Part shown: piece after piece, positions 26,949-35,137 of the stretch | How the letters are laid out: each line of letters opens with the position of its first letter | How positions within the stretch are numbered: the first letter of the stretch is position 1 | Assembly (NCBI GenBank): GCA_030429565.1 | Contig: JAUIFE010000023.1 | Span: 1 to 64,000, forward strand | DNA from: Holophagae bacterium | Lineage (GTDB): Bacteria > Acidobacteriota > Holophagae > Acanthopleuribacterales > Acanthopleuribacteraceae | DNA: 64,000 bases | Reading direction: 5' to 3' | Program-made: the position numbers and the translations under genes | The notes under the pieces: model-generated | The model's input: the letters and a program-made list of their open reading frames with translations, nothing else | Database searches by the model: none | Told to the model about the DNA's origin: nothing

Positions 26949-28565
26949 ATGCAAATCCATGAGTCGGAATTTTTGGTCATTGGTGCCGGCATCGCCGGTC
27001 TGTCTTTTGCCTTGCGCGCCGCCAAATTGGGCAAGGTTAACGTTCTTCTAAAGGACAACTACGAAAAGTCTTCGACTCAGTACGCCCAGGGCGGCATTAA
27101 CGCGGTTTTGTCCGAACAGGATTCGTTCGAGTCACACATTCAAGACACGCTCGATTGTGGCTATGGTCTGTGTAACGAAGAGGTCGTACGGTTGGTGGTC
27201 GAGCGCGGGCCCGAAATCATCGAAGACTTGATGGCATGGGGTACCGATTTCACCCGCGACGGCGAACGCCTGAGCTTGCACCGCGAAGGCGGTCATGCCC
27301 ATAACCGCGTCGTGCACGCCAAAGACGCGACCGGCGCTGAAATCATGCGCGCCTTGATTAACTCGGTCCGCAACGAACCCAACATCACCATTTATCCCGA
27401 TCATATGGCCATCGACCTCATTCTCCAATACCAGGCGGGCGGCAAGTCGATTAACGAAAACACGCGCTGTGCCGGTGCCTACGTTCTGGAAAACCAAACG
27501 CGTGTGGTGAAAGGGTTTGTCGCGTCGGTGGTGTACCTAGCGACCGGCGGTATTGGCAAAGTTTATCCCTACACCTCCAACCCGCGCACCGCCACCGGGG
27601 ACGGTATTGCCATGGCTTATCGCGCCGGCATTGAAGTTCTTAACATGGAGTTCATTCAATTTCACCCCACCATCCTTTATCACCACGAGGTCAATCGCTT
27701 CCTAATTACCGAAGCAGCGCGTGGCGAAGGCGGTATCTTGCGCGACAAAGAAGGGCGCGCCTTCATGGGTGAATACCATCCGCGCAAGGAGCTGGCGCCG
27801 CGCGATGTGGTTGCCCGTGCGATTGATCGCGAAATTAAGCATTCGGGTAACGGCTGCGTGTACCTGGATTTGACCCACCTGCCCAAGCCTCATTTGCAGG
27901 ACCATTTTCCCAACATCTACCACACCTTGTTCGATCTCGGCATCGACATCAGCATTGACCCCATTCCGGTTGTACCCGCCGCCCACTACCTCTGCGGCGG
28001 TTTGCGCGTGGATCGCCACGGGCGCACCAATTGTGCCGGTTTATTTGCGGGCGGAGAATGCAGCTACACCGGTCTGCACGGTGCCAACCGCTTGGCCAGT
28101 AATTCTTTGCTGGAAGCGGCCGTGTTCGCCAAAACCTCGTTTGAGTACATCGAACAAAACCGTACCGAGCTGTTGGTTAAGCCGGTTCAGAACATTGCAC
28201 CTTGGGTCTACCACGAAACCTCGGATACCTACGAGGAAACGCTGGTATCGCCGCTTTGGAAAGAGGTGCGCCAGTTTATGTGGAACTACGTTGGTATTGT
28301 CCGCACCGATAAACGGTTGGACCGCGCCATTCGCCGCATTGAATTTTTGCGTCAAGAAATTGAGGCGTCCTATTGGAACTTCCGCATTAGCAAGGACTTG
28401 ATTGAACTGCGTAACATCTCAATTATTGCCGAACTGATTATTCGTTCGGCGGCGTTACGCAAAGAGAGCCGCGGTTTGCATTACACCGTGGACCATCCCG
28501 ACACCCGCGAAGACTTTGCCGAAGACACCTGCTTGATGTTGCACAAACACGGCTTGTTCCGCTAA
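26949..28565 (+). CDS. nadB: L-aspartate oxidase
   Basis: This 538-residue flavoenzyme oxidises aspartate to iminoaspartate, the first step of de novo NAD synthesis. It has the FAD dinucleotide fold VIGAGIAGLSFAL, the TQYAQGGINAVL motif, LSLHREGGHAHNRVVHA (substrate-binding), GGIGKVYPYTSNPRTATGDGIAMAYRAG, and VPAAHYLCGGLRVD with LHGANRLASNSLLEAAVF. The C-terminal helical domain is complete. It is the last gene of the nad operon and is followed by a strong terminator. Confidence 0.96.
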   Translation: MQIHESEFLVIGAGIAGLSFALRAAKLGKVNVLLKDNYEKSSTQYAQGGINAVLSEQDSFESHIQDTLDCGYGLCNEEVVRLVVERGPEIIEDLMAWGTDFTRDGERLSLHREGGHAHNRVVHAKDATGAEIMRALINSVRNEPNITIYPDHMAIDLILQYQAGGKSINENTRCAGAYVLENQTRVVKGFVASVVYLATGGIGKVYPYTSNPRTATGDGIAMAYRAGIEVLNMEFIQFHPTILYHHEVNRFLITEAARGEGGILRDKEGRAFMGEYHPRKELAPRDVVARAIDREIKHSGNGCVYLDLTHLPKPHLQDHFPNIYHTLFDLGIDISIDPIPVVPAAHYLCGGLRVDRHGRTNCAGLFAGGECSYTGLHGANRLASNSLLEAAVFAKTSFEYIEQNRTELLVKPVQNIAPWVYHETSDTYEETLVSPLWKEVRQFMWNYVGIVRTDKRLDRAIRRIEFLRQEIEASYWNFRISKDLIELRNISIIAELIIRSAALRKESRGLHYTVDHPDTREDFAEDTCLMLHKHGLFR

Positions 28566-28586
28566 GCGTCGATCAATCACCGGAAA

Positions 28587-28628
28587 CCAAAAAAAGCGCG
28601 GGGATTTGGGTCCACCGCGCTTTTTTGG
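28587..28628. terminator. Bidirectional terminator between nadB and rapA
   Basis: Arm 28587-28601 (CC, seven A, GCGCGG) pairs with 28615-28628 (CCGCGC, six T, GG). The A-run and T-run make it effective for both convergent genes. Confidence 0.9.
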
Positions 28629-28646
28629 TTTTTGGTATGGCTGAAC

Positions 28647-31541
28647 CTAGCCGCGTTCGGGCACCATCAGGATCATGCGGATCGCATCCAGGCGCAGGCG
28701 CGAGTCTTCCAGCAAATCGACGATCATGTTGAGGCGCTCTTCGATGAAGGTCAGCTCTTCTTCGCGAATGGCCGGATTGAGTTTACGCAGTGCTAACAGA
28801 CGTTGGTATTCCTCTTTGAGGCTGTTCATGGCGCGCTCTTCGGCATCTTGGCGATGATCGACGGCAATCGCTTCGGCCTCTTCCTCAGCAACTTCAATTA
28901 ACTTGGTGAGGATATCTGCGAGGGCCGCGCGTTGTTGTTGCAGTGTGGCCATGGGGCCTTTGTCCAGTTTGACCTCTTGCAAGGCTTCGAGCAGATCCGG
29001 GCGCAGTTGTTGGTTCTGGTCGACCGCGATCAAAATCGGCAGCGGCGCCAAGTATTCCTCCAAGGCGACACCGTTGTTGCTGGGCGATTCCAACACAAAC
29101 AAACACTGCACCAAAATGCCGGGCTCGGGTGCTTTCTTCCACAGCGAGAACGACGTCGAACCGCGTTTATGGGCGAACAGCAAATCGATGGCGCTCAACA
29201 CCATTGGGTGGTCGTAGCTGAGGAAGGTGACATCCTCGCGAATAACCGCTTGCTCGCGGTCATAGGTGATCTCCATGCCGTCTTCGTTCAGGTGTGGGAA
29301 CGACTCGACGAACATGTGCGAGCTGGGACGCACGTACTGGTTGTCGGGATGGTCGGCATCGTGCACGTTGACGCCGAACAAATCAAACACGCGGTCCATG
29401 AAGTCTTTGAGTTCGAGGTTGTCGTCGATTTCGACAATTTCCTCGACCAAGGCATCGGCCGTCTCCGGCTGGAAGGAGTGCAGTTCGAGCAGGCGGTCGC
29501 GGCCTTGTTCAATACGTTGCTTGATTTCGTCAGCCAGGGTACGGCTGTGATTGATGAAGGCTTCGATTTTTTCCGGCGTTTTGACGGCGGTGAACAGGGT
29601 GAAGATATCTTCGCGCACGTGTTCGAAAATATAGTCACCTTCAATCAAATGCTGCTCAAAGGCGTCGAGACCTTCGTGGTACCAGCGGAACAGGTACTCT
29701 TGCGGAGAACCCTGCACGTAGGGCACGTGAATTTGAATATCGTGATGCTGGCCAATGCGGTCGAGGCGACCAATGCGTTGTTCCAGCAGGGCCGGGTTCA
29801 GCGGCAAGTCAAACAGAACCAGGTTATGGGCGAATTGGAAGTTACGCCCTTCGCTGCCGATTTCAGAGCACAACAACACTTGGGCGCCGTCTTCTTTGGC
29901 GAAATAGGCGGCTTGGCGATCGCGCTCGATGAGGCTCAGATCCTCGTGGAACACGGCTAGGTCGATGTTCTTGGCGAGCGCGAGCATTTCCTGCAGCGCC
30001 AACACGACGACTTTGTTGGAGCAAATGAGCAGGAACTTTTCTTCGGCGTTGCGCAGAAAGGCAATCAACCACAGCAGACGCGGATCCTGGCGCCAGGCCC
30101 GCTGCAGCAGACTCGCGCCTTCAGTTAGGTCCATGTTCATTTCGCCTGATTGGAAGGCGGGCGCACCGGCCAGCACGCGTTGGGCTTGGACGGTGTCGTC
30201 GATCAGCGGCACCGCCGCGTCGATGTACTCCTCGTAGTAGCGATTGCTTTCGAGGGAGACCGGATGCACCATGCGTTTTGGGAAGCCGGACAAAACTTTA
30301 CGGCGGTTGCGGAACACCATGCGGCCGGTGCCGTGGCGATCAATCAAGGCTTGTAAATAGGCTTTGCCCGCGTCGCCTTCGTCGGCTTCGGTGGCCTGTG
30401 CCAACGCCAGCAGGTCGTCGTCTTGCGGGAACAGGTTTTGCGTGCCCGCCGTCAAGCCGGCAGTTTCTTTTTCAAGTACTTGGTCGGCCAGTTTTGCCAG
30501 TTCACCGTAGAGCGAGACTTCTTTCTTGAAGGCCTCGAAATTGTTGAAACGGTCGGGGTCAAGCAGTTGCAGACGGCCGAAGTGACTTTCCAAACCCAAC
30601 TGGCGCGGCGTTGCCGTCAGCAGCAAAATGCCGCCCGCGTGTTGGGCGAGGTCTTGGACCAATTGGTACTCGGCCGATACGCGTTCTTGCGACCAATACA
30701 GGTGGTGTGCTTCGTCGACAATCACCAAATCCCAATCGCCGGCCACCACGTGCTCGCGCAGCTCGGCGTTGTGAGCCGCTTCGTCAATACTTTGCAACAC
30801 GCACTGAAACGAATAGTAAGGGTTGGTGTCGGGATGAGTTTTGGCCAGTTCCTTGGCTTGACCGGCCGTCATAATGCTAAACAGCATGTTGAACTTGCGG
30901 TACAGCTCGGTCAGCCATTGGTTGACCAAATGGTTGGGCACCAAACACAGGACCCGTTTCGCGCGGCCCGTCGTCCACATTTGGTGGAAAATCAAGCCCG
31001 CTTCAATTGTTTTACCCAAGCCGACCTCGTCGGAGAGCAACACGCGCGGATGGTAGCGGCGCGCGACTTCTTGGGCGATGTAAAGCTGGTGGCGGACCAA
31101 CTCAATGCGGGCGCCGACAAAACCCCGGCAACCCGACGATAAGCTGCGTTGGCGCACTTCCCAGGCATTGACGCGCAGGTCGAATTCCTTGGGTTTGTAG
31201 ATTTGACCCGCGAGCAGTTGTTCCTCGGGACGGCTGTAAACCATGGTGTGGTCCAGTTCCGTTTCCGGCAGCAATTCCTCTTCGCCCAGGTAAAACAAAA
31301 TACCGTTTTGCTCTTTGACCTCGGTGACGACAAAGGAGCCGCCCCGATTGTCGCGTACCTCTTCACCCACTTCGAACTGAACGCGCTTCAGCGGCGCTTT
31401 ACTGCGGGCGTAGATGCGTTGGGTTGAGGATGCCGGAAAAAAAACCGTGATATTACGCGGTCCGACTTCTTTGATCATGCCCAAACCGAGGGTGGGTTCC
31501 CCCTGACTCGCGCATCGTTGTCCTGCTACCCAATCCGACAT
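28647..31541 (-). CDS. rapA: RNA polymerase-associated SNF2-type ATPase RapA
   Basis: This 964-residue protein matches RapA (HepA), which binds RNA polymerase and recycles stalled complexes. The N-terminus has two tudor-like domains. The SNF2 helicase core has LLSDEVGLGKTIEAGLI (Walker A), DLVIVDEAHHLYWSQ (DEAH), LLLTATPRQLGLESH, LLCSEIGSEGRNFQFA, LVLFDLPLNPALLEQRIGR and LDRIGQ. A long C-terminal region follows. The length is almost that of the E. coli protein. The ATG at 31541 has GGAGG just upstream. It follows pssA by 130 bases on the same strand. Confidence 0.92.
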   Translation of the reverse strand: MSDWVAGQRCASQGEPTLGLGMIKEVGPRNITVFFPASSTQRIYARSKAPLKRVQFEVGEEVRDNRGGSFVVTEVKEQNGILFYLGEEELLPETELDHTMVYSRPEEQLLAGQIYKPKEFDLRVNAWEVRQRSLSSGCRGFVGARIELVRHQLYIAQEVARRYHPRVLLSDEVGLGKTIEAGLIFHQMWTTGRAKRVLCLVPNHLVNQWLTELYRKFNMLFSIMTAGQAKELAKTHPDTNPYYSFQCVLQSIDEAAHNAELREHVVAGDWDLVIVDEAHHLYWSQERVSAEYQLVQDLAQHAGGILLLTATPRQLGLESHFGRLQLLDPDRFNNFEAFKKEVSLYGELAKLADQVLEKETAGLTAGTQNLFPQDDDLLALAQATEADEGDAGKAYLQALIDRHGTGRMVFRNRRKVLSGFPKRMVHPVSLESNRYYEEYIDAAVPLIDDTVQAQRVLAGAPAFQSGEMNMDLTEGASLLQRAWRQDPRLLWLIAFLRNAEEKFLLICSNKVVVLALQEMLALAKNIDLAVFHEDLSLIERDRQAAYFAKEDGAQVLLCSEIGSEGRNFQFAHNLVLFDLPLNPALLEQRIGRLDRIGQHHDIQIHVPYVQGSPQEYLFRWYHEGLDAFEQHLIEGDYIFEHVREDIFTLFTAVKTPEKIEAFINHSRTLADEIKQRIEQGRDRLLELHSFQPETADALVEEIVEIDDNLELKDFMDRVFDLFGVNVHDADHPDNQYVRPSSHMFVESFPHLNEDGMEITYDREQAVIREDVTFLSYDHPMVLSAIDLLFAHKRGSTSFSLWKKAPEPGILVQCLFVLESPSNNGVALEEYLAPLPILIAVDQNQQLRPDLLEALQEVKLDKGPMATLQQQRAALADILTKLIEVAEEEAEAIAVDHRQDAEERAMNSLKEEYQRLLALRKLNPAIREEELTFIEERLNMIVDLLEDSRLRLDAIRMILMVPERG

Positions 31542-31671
31542 GGATCCTCCTACGGTCTTTTCGGCGGCGCGACGCTATCCGCGGCACCGCGACATCATTA
31601 ATCGGTGTCATTTCGGCCCTCGCTGGGGTCTGGCGCCGACATCCTGGTTCGACGACCTGAAACGCGGCCGG

Positions 31672-32481
31672 TTATTCTGCGTGGTCCTCTTCTTCGAACG
31701 GCGGTGCTTGCTGTTTGATCACGCGTTCATAGAAGGCGCGTCCGTACATCGACACCAAATAATAGGTGGTGATCGCCAAGCAGAAAAACGAAAAATGGAA
31801 CCAAATCATCAGCGACAAAAATGCGGCAATGAGGGTCCAGTTCATCCACTTCTTGGGGAACTTATGGAACCAAAATCCACCTGGTGTATCGAATTTAATC
31901 GTGGAGATCATGCTCCAGCTCAACAGCACGATCAGTCCGATCGAATAGGGAAAAAGGTTTTTAAGGGTTAAGTGCTCAATGACGCCCCATCGCACCAACC
32001 ATTCGGATTGGGGGGCCCATTCGAGCAACGGCGGCCAAATGATAAGGGTAAACGCGGCGGCCGGAATTGGGAGGCCGGTGAAATGCGTTTTCCCATAGAT
32101 GGAAGCGGTAATGTTGAAGCGTGCTAAACGAATGGCGCCGCAAACCATAAACATCATCGGCAGTAAATAGTACATGCGGTCGATGCTTTGGGCGTGAATC
32201 ACGAAGCGGGCGTACATAAACGCCGGCGCCAAGCCGAACGCAATTAAATCGGACAACGAGTCGTATTGAATGCCGAACTCGCTGGCGGTGTTGGTCATGC
32301 GGGCGACTTTGCCGTCGAGGCCGTCCATCACCATCGAAAGCATGAGCATATAGGAGGCGCGTACAAAATCACCGTTGGCGGAGAGCATGATGGAAATAAA
32401 CCCAAACACCATGGAAAAACTGGTCAGTGTGCTGGGGAAGATGATTTTGACGTTACGTCTGCGGCGTTTCTTGCCGACCAT
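31672..32481 (-). CDS. pssA: CDP-diacylglycerol-serine O-phosphatidyltransferase
   Basis: This 269-residue integral membrane enzyme makes phosphatidylserine from CDP-diacylglycerol and serine. The CDP-alcohol phosphotransferase motif D-x2-DG-x2-AR-x8-G-x3-D-x3-D is present as DGLDGKVAR...G...DSLSD near residue 60. About seven or eight hydrophobic helices follow. The N-terminus is basic (KKRRRRNVK), then PSTLTSFSMVFGF. The start at 32481 has GAGG eight bases upstream; the frame begins earlier at 32517 without support. Confidence 0.92.
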   Translation of the reverse strand: MVGKKRRRRNVKIIFPSTLTSFSMVFGFISIMLSANGDFVRASYMLMLSMVMDGLDGKVARMTNTASEFGIQYDSLSDLIAFGLAPAFMYARFVIHAQSIDRMYYLLPMMFMVCGAIRLARFNITASIYGKTHFTGLPIPAAAFTLIIWPPLLEWAPQSEWLVRWGVIEHLTLKNLFPYSIGLIVLLSWSMISTIKFDTPGGFWFHKFPKKWMNWTLIAAFLSLMIWFHFSFFCLAITTYYLVSMYGRAFYERVIKQQAPPFEEEDHAE

Positions 32482-32707
32482 GTAAGGAACCTCGTACCAA
32501 CAAAAAACCGACCGCAACGGAAAGGGAACAATAGGACGTCATGTCGGGCGGCGGTCGACTACGGAAAAGCAAAAGAATTGCCCGCGCCGAGGCGCAAAAA
32601 TCCGTGCCCCACACTCTACCTCATTCGATAGCAAGGCACCACTGTTTTACCAAAGTTCGACACATCCAAGGCGCCCGTCGCAACAGACGCCTCGGAAAAT
32701 GGTGCGT

Positions 32708-33481
32708 TCACGGCAGCAGCGCAATAATGCGGAGCGGGCCGCCGGATCCTTTTGCGATTTTCATCGGCAAAGCGATGACGTAGGCGCCGGTGGCCGGTAA
32801 CTTGTCCAGGTGGGCCACGTTTTCAAAGGCGGGAATGTTGTCGGCAAACAGGATTTGGTGGCTCTCGAACAGTTTCGACTGGCCGAAATCAATGCTGGGC
32901 GTGTCGAGACCGATGGCATCGATGCGGCGTTCTGATACCAACCAAGCCGCTGCTTCGGGGTGCAGGCCTGGGAAGTGCAGTTTGGGCACGGCTTCAGGGC
33001 CGCGTTCTTTGGTGCCCAAATACTTTTCGGCGTCGGGCCAGTGCTTGCCCATGCCGGTGCGCAACAGCACAATCGCGTCTTTGGGCAGTTCGCCGTGTTT
33101 CTTTTCCCAATTCTTGAAATCGACGATCTGGACTTGGTAGTCGCGGTTTTTGGCGCACTTGGCGCTGATATCAACGACCACGGCCGGTCCCATTAGTTTC
33201 TTGACCGGGATTTGGTCGCACGTCCAGGTGCCTTCGGCGAAGTGGATCGGCGCGTCGAGGTGCGTGCCGCCGTGTTCGGCGGCGGAATAACTGTTGGCCT
33301 CGTAGTAAAAGCCATTGTCGGTGGTGCCTTTAAAGTCTTCGTTAAGCTGGAAACCTTTGGCGGTCGGCCAGTACAGGGTTTTTTCGGAGAACGGGTGGGT
33401 CAGGTCCACCACCTTGGCGGCGTCGAGGGTGGCGAAATCGGACCAAAAGTAAAGCAAGGACAGCGGTAGCAACAGGGACAT
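32708..33481 (-). CDS. Cyclase-family hydrolase (kynurenine formamidase-like), probably exported
   Basis: This 257-residue protein belongs to PF04199. The metal-binding motif HGGTHLDAPIHF is intact, with VDLTHPFSEKTLYWP near the N-terminus and IGLDTPSIDFG near the C-terminus. Family members hydrolyse amides or lactones such as N-formylkynurenine. The hydrophobic N-terminus (MSLLLPLSLLYFW) suggests export or a membrane anchor. AGGAG lies six bases before the ATG. No kynurenine pathway genes are nearby, so the substrate is open. Confidence 0.82.
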   Translation of the reverse strand: MSLLLPLSLLYFWSDFATLDAAKVVDLTHPFSEKTLYWPTAKGFQLNEDFKGTTDNGFYYEANSYSAAEHGGTHLDAPIHFAEGTWTCDQIPVKKLMGPAVVVDISAKCAKNRDYQVQIVDFKNWEKKHGELPKDAIVLLRTGMGKHWPDAEKYLGTKERGPEAVPKLHFPGLHPEAAAWLVSERRIDAIGLDTPSIDFGQSKLFESHQILFADNIPAFENVAHLDKLPATGAYVIALPMKIAKGSGGPLRIIALLP

Positions 33482-33651
33482 AACGCGCTCCTGAAATCGG
33501 TCTTTAGATGGAGGTCATGGGAGATGTCCTTGTATTGTAAACGCGTCGTGTCGCTTTGGGTGAGCGATTTGGTGAAAAGTTAGGTCCATGACTGGTGGTT
33601 GGGATTTTTATCGTTCGCTTTGTGGGCTGACCTCGCGACTCGTGGAATGCG

Positions 33652-34527
33652 TTACCAGTGAGCGTAATTTAGCCGTTGTTTACGAGCACGGCGCCATTCA
33701 TTGACGGCCTGTCTGGTTTGGGCTGCCATGTAGTTCCAATGTGCAAAATTCCAGAAGCTGACGCGGATATTGTTTGCAATGAAAGAGTTACCGTTTGAAT
33801 AGCTTCCGTTTTCTGTTTGATAGGTTCTTTCGGCAAGTTTTTGTCCCCCGTAACAGAATGAACTCGGGTTGTTCTGGTCTCCAAAGAGAGTGCAACTTAG
33901 TTCAGCATTTCTAACGAAGTTGCCTTGAGTGATAGTAATGATGTCTTGTTCGACAGAGGTGACTAATTGTGCATGGTCGCTAGCGCCATTATCGTCTTGG
34001 TCTAACAAAAAGAGATCACCGGGCTGGGCCTGGCGAAGATGTTCAATATTGCCACGATCTTGTTGTGGGAAAAGGTTTCGCGCATTTTCATTTCGATCTA
34101 AATCTGACGCGGCGGTCGTCTTGAGAACCACTGTTCGGAAGTCGTGGTAATCATGGTTGCCCCAATTGAATTCGTTATTCCAACCCCTTGGAAAAGCGCC
34201 ATTGGTAATGTGAACCGGCAACCCGTGCTTTAGTGAAAACTCCAACAAAAAAGCCAATAGGAAATCTTCGCAGGAGAAGGAGCCTTGGTTGTCTTCCCCT
34301 GGTGCGGTGGCTGCCGCCGCCGCCGCTGCCTCTCGGTATAAGGCAGCGGTCTCATGAGACCATGTTTGCGTTGTCGGCCAAATCTGGCCGATATCCTTCG
34401 TCCCGTAAGCTTCCAGGTTATCTAGCATAGAATTGGGTAATAGATCTTGATCAATGACTTCCCCAAATACCGACATTAATTCGGGAAATGGATCTGTTTC
34501 CTCGGGTAGTTTACATTGCATGGGCAT
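33652..34527 (-). CDS. Papain-like-fold (NlpC/CHAP-like) candidate in the VgrG-RHS locus
   Basis: This 291-residue protein is not a recognised family. It has a cysteine at the start of a helix (GSFSCEDFLLAFLLEF) and, about 95 residues later, the block QPGDLFLLDQDDNGASDHAQLVT. That cysteine-then-GDL...H order is how NlpC/P60 and CHAP amidases look, so a peptidoglycan- or amide-cleaving enzyme is possible. No signal peptide is seen. The start at 34527 is set by AGGAG eight bases upstream; the ATG at 34557 lacks one. It is the last gene of the type VI cargo block, 91 bases after the Syd-family gene, and could be a second effector or a bystander. Confidence 0.5.
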   Translation of the reverse strand: MPMQCKLPEETDPFPELMSVFGEVIDQDLLPNSMLDNLEAYGTKDIGQIWPTTQTWSHETAALYREAAAAAAATAPGEDNQGSFSCEDFLLAFLLEFSLKHGLPVHITNGAFPRGWNNEFNWGNHDYHDFRTVVLKTTAASDLDRNENARNLFPQQDRGNIEHLRQAQPGDLFLLDQDDNGASDHAQLVTSVEQDIITITQGNFVRNAELSCTLFGDQNNPSSFCYGGQKLAERTYQTENGSYSNGNSFIANNIRVSFWNFAHWNYMAAQTRQAVNEWRRARKQRLNYAHW

Positions 34528-34618
34528 GGCCGACGCTCCTGAAAAATGAGCCGACATCCCTCGTGAGTAAATGCTCGGGGGCGGGCTGCGGGATTCGTGT
34601 TACCTTGTGCTTTTGAAT

Positions 34619-35137
34619 TCAGTTAAGCGAGGCAATAAGGGCCGGTAAATTCTCCGCGAGCGGAATCATTTCCTCGCGGTCGTGATCATCGATGAGCACC
34701 GCGCCGCTTTCGTTGTCGATGACCACTAATAAGTCCTGTTCGCTTTCCATGCCGATGGGAATCCAGCGCTTGTGGCCTTTGTTTTTGACATAGGCTTTGA
34801 CACGGGAAGCAAAGGGGTCCAATTCACTATCAGGTAACACTGGGTAGAGGTCCACCCTCGATTCGCCAATGCAACCCGCCAGTTCGGCGAACCAATAACT
34901 ATTAAAATAGGCCTTGATTGATGGATGGAACTTGAGCTCCAGGTCGGCTTCCAACTTATCAAGGTCCGTGGTATCTGTTTTCTCTTTTGGCTTCCAAAAA
35001 GACCAGTCGTCTTCAAAAACGCCTTGGTAGAAAGTTGGATCTACCTGCTTTCGTTGAATTGCAATCGGTAACTCGTTGTATTCTTCCTGATGTTTCCGTA
35101 AGTAGCGCTCGAAAAAATCGAACATGGCCTGTTTCAA
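34619..35137 (-). CDS. Syd-family (SUKH superfamily) putative immunity protein
   Basis: This 172-residue protein has the Syd fold pattern: DDWSFWKP, then LEADLELKFHPSIKAYFNSYWFAELAG, RWIPIGMESEQDLLVVIDNESGAVLIDDHD, and a closing PLAENLPALIASL. E. coli Syd binds SecY, but Syd is part of the SUKH superfamily, whose members often protect against polymorphic toxins. Here the TTG start (35137) overlaps the RHS stop TGA in the tetranucleotide TTGA, with GGAG seven bases upstream, so it is translated together with the RHS C-terminus. That coupling supports an immunity role. A frameshifted relative lies at 44945-45441. Confidence 0.8.
   Translation of the reverse strand: MKQAMFDFFERYLRKHQEEYNELPIAIQRKQVDPTFYQGVFEDDWSFWKPKEKTDTTDLDKLEADLELKFHPSIKAYFNSYWFAELAGCIGESRVDLYPVLPDSELDPFASRVKAYVKNKGHKRWIPIGMESEQDLLVVIDNESGAVLIDDHDREEMIPLAENLPALIASLN

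Noticed and set aside
28932..29960. Plus-strand 342-residue frame
   Set aside because: Antisense of rapA, whose helicase motifs are complete.
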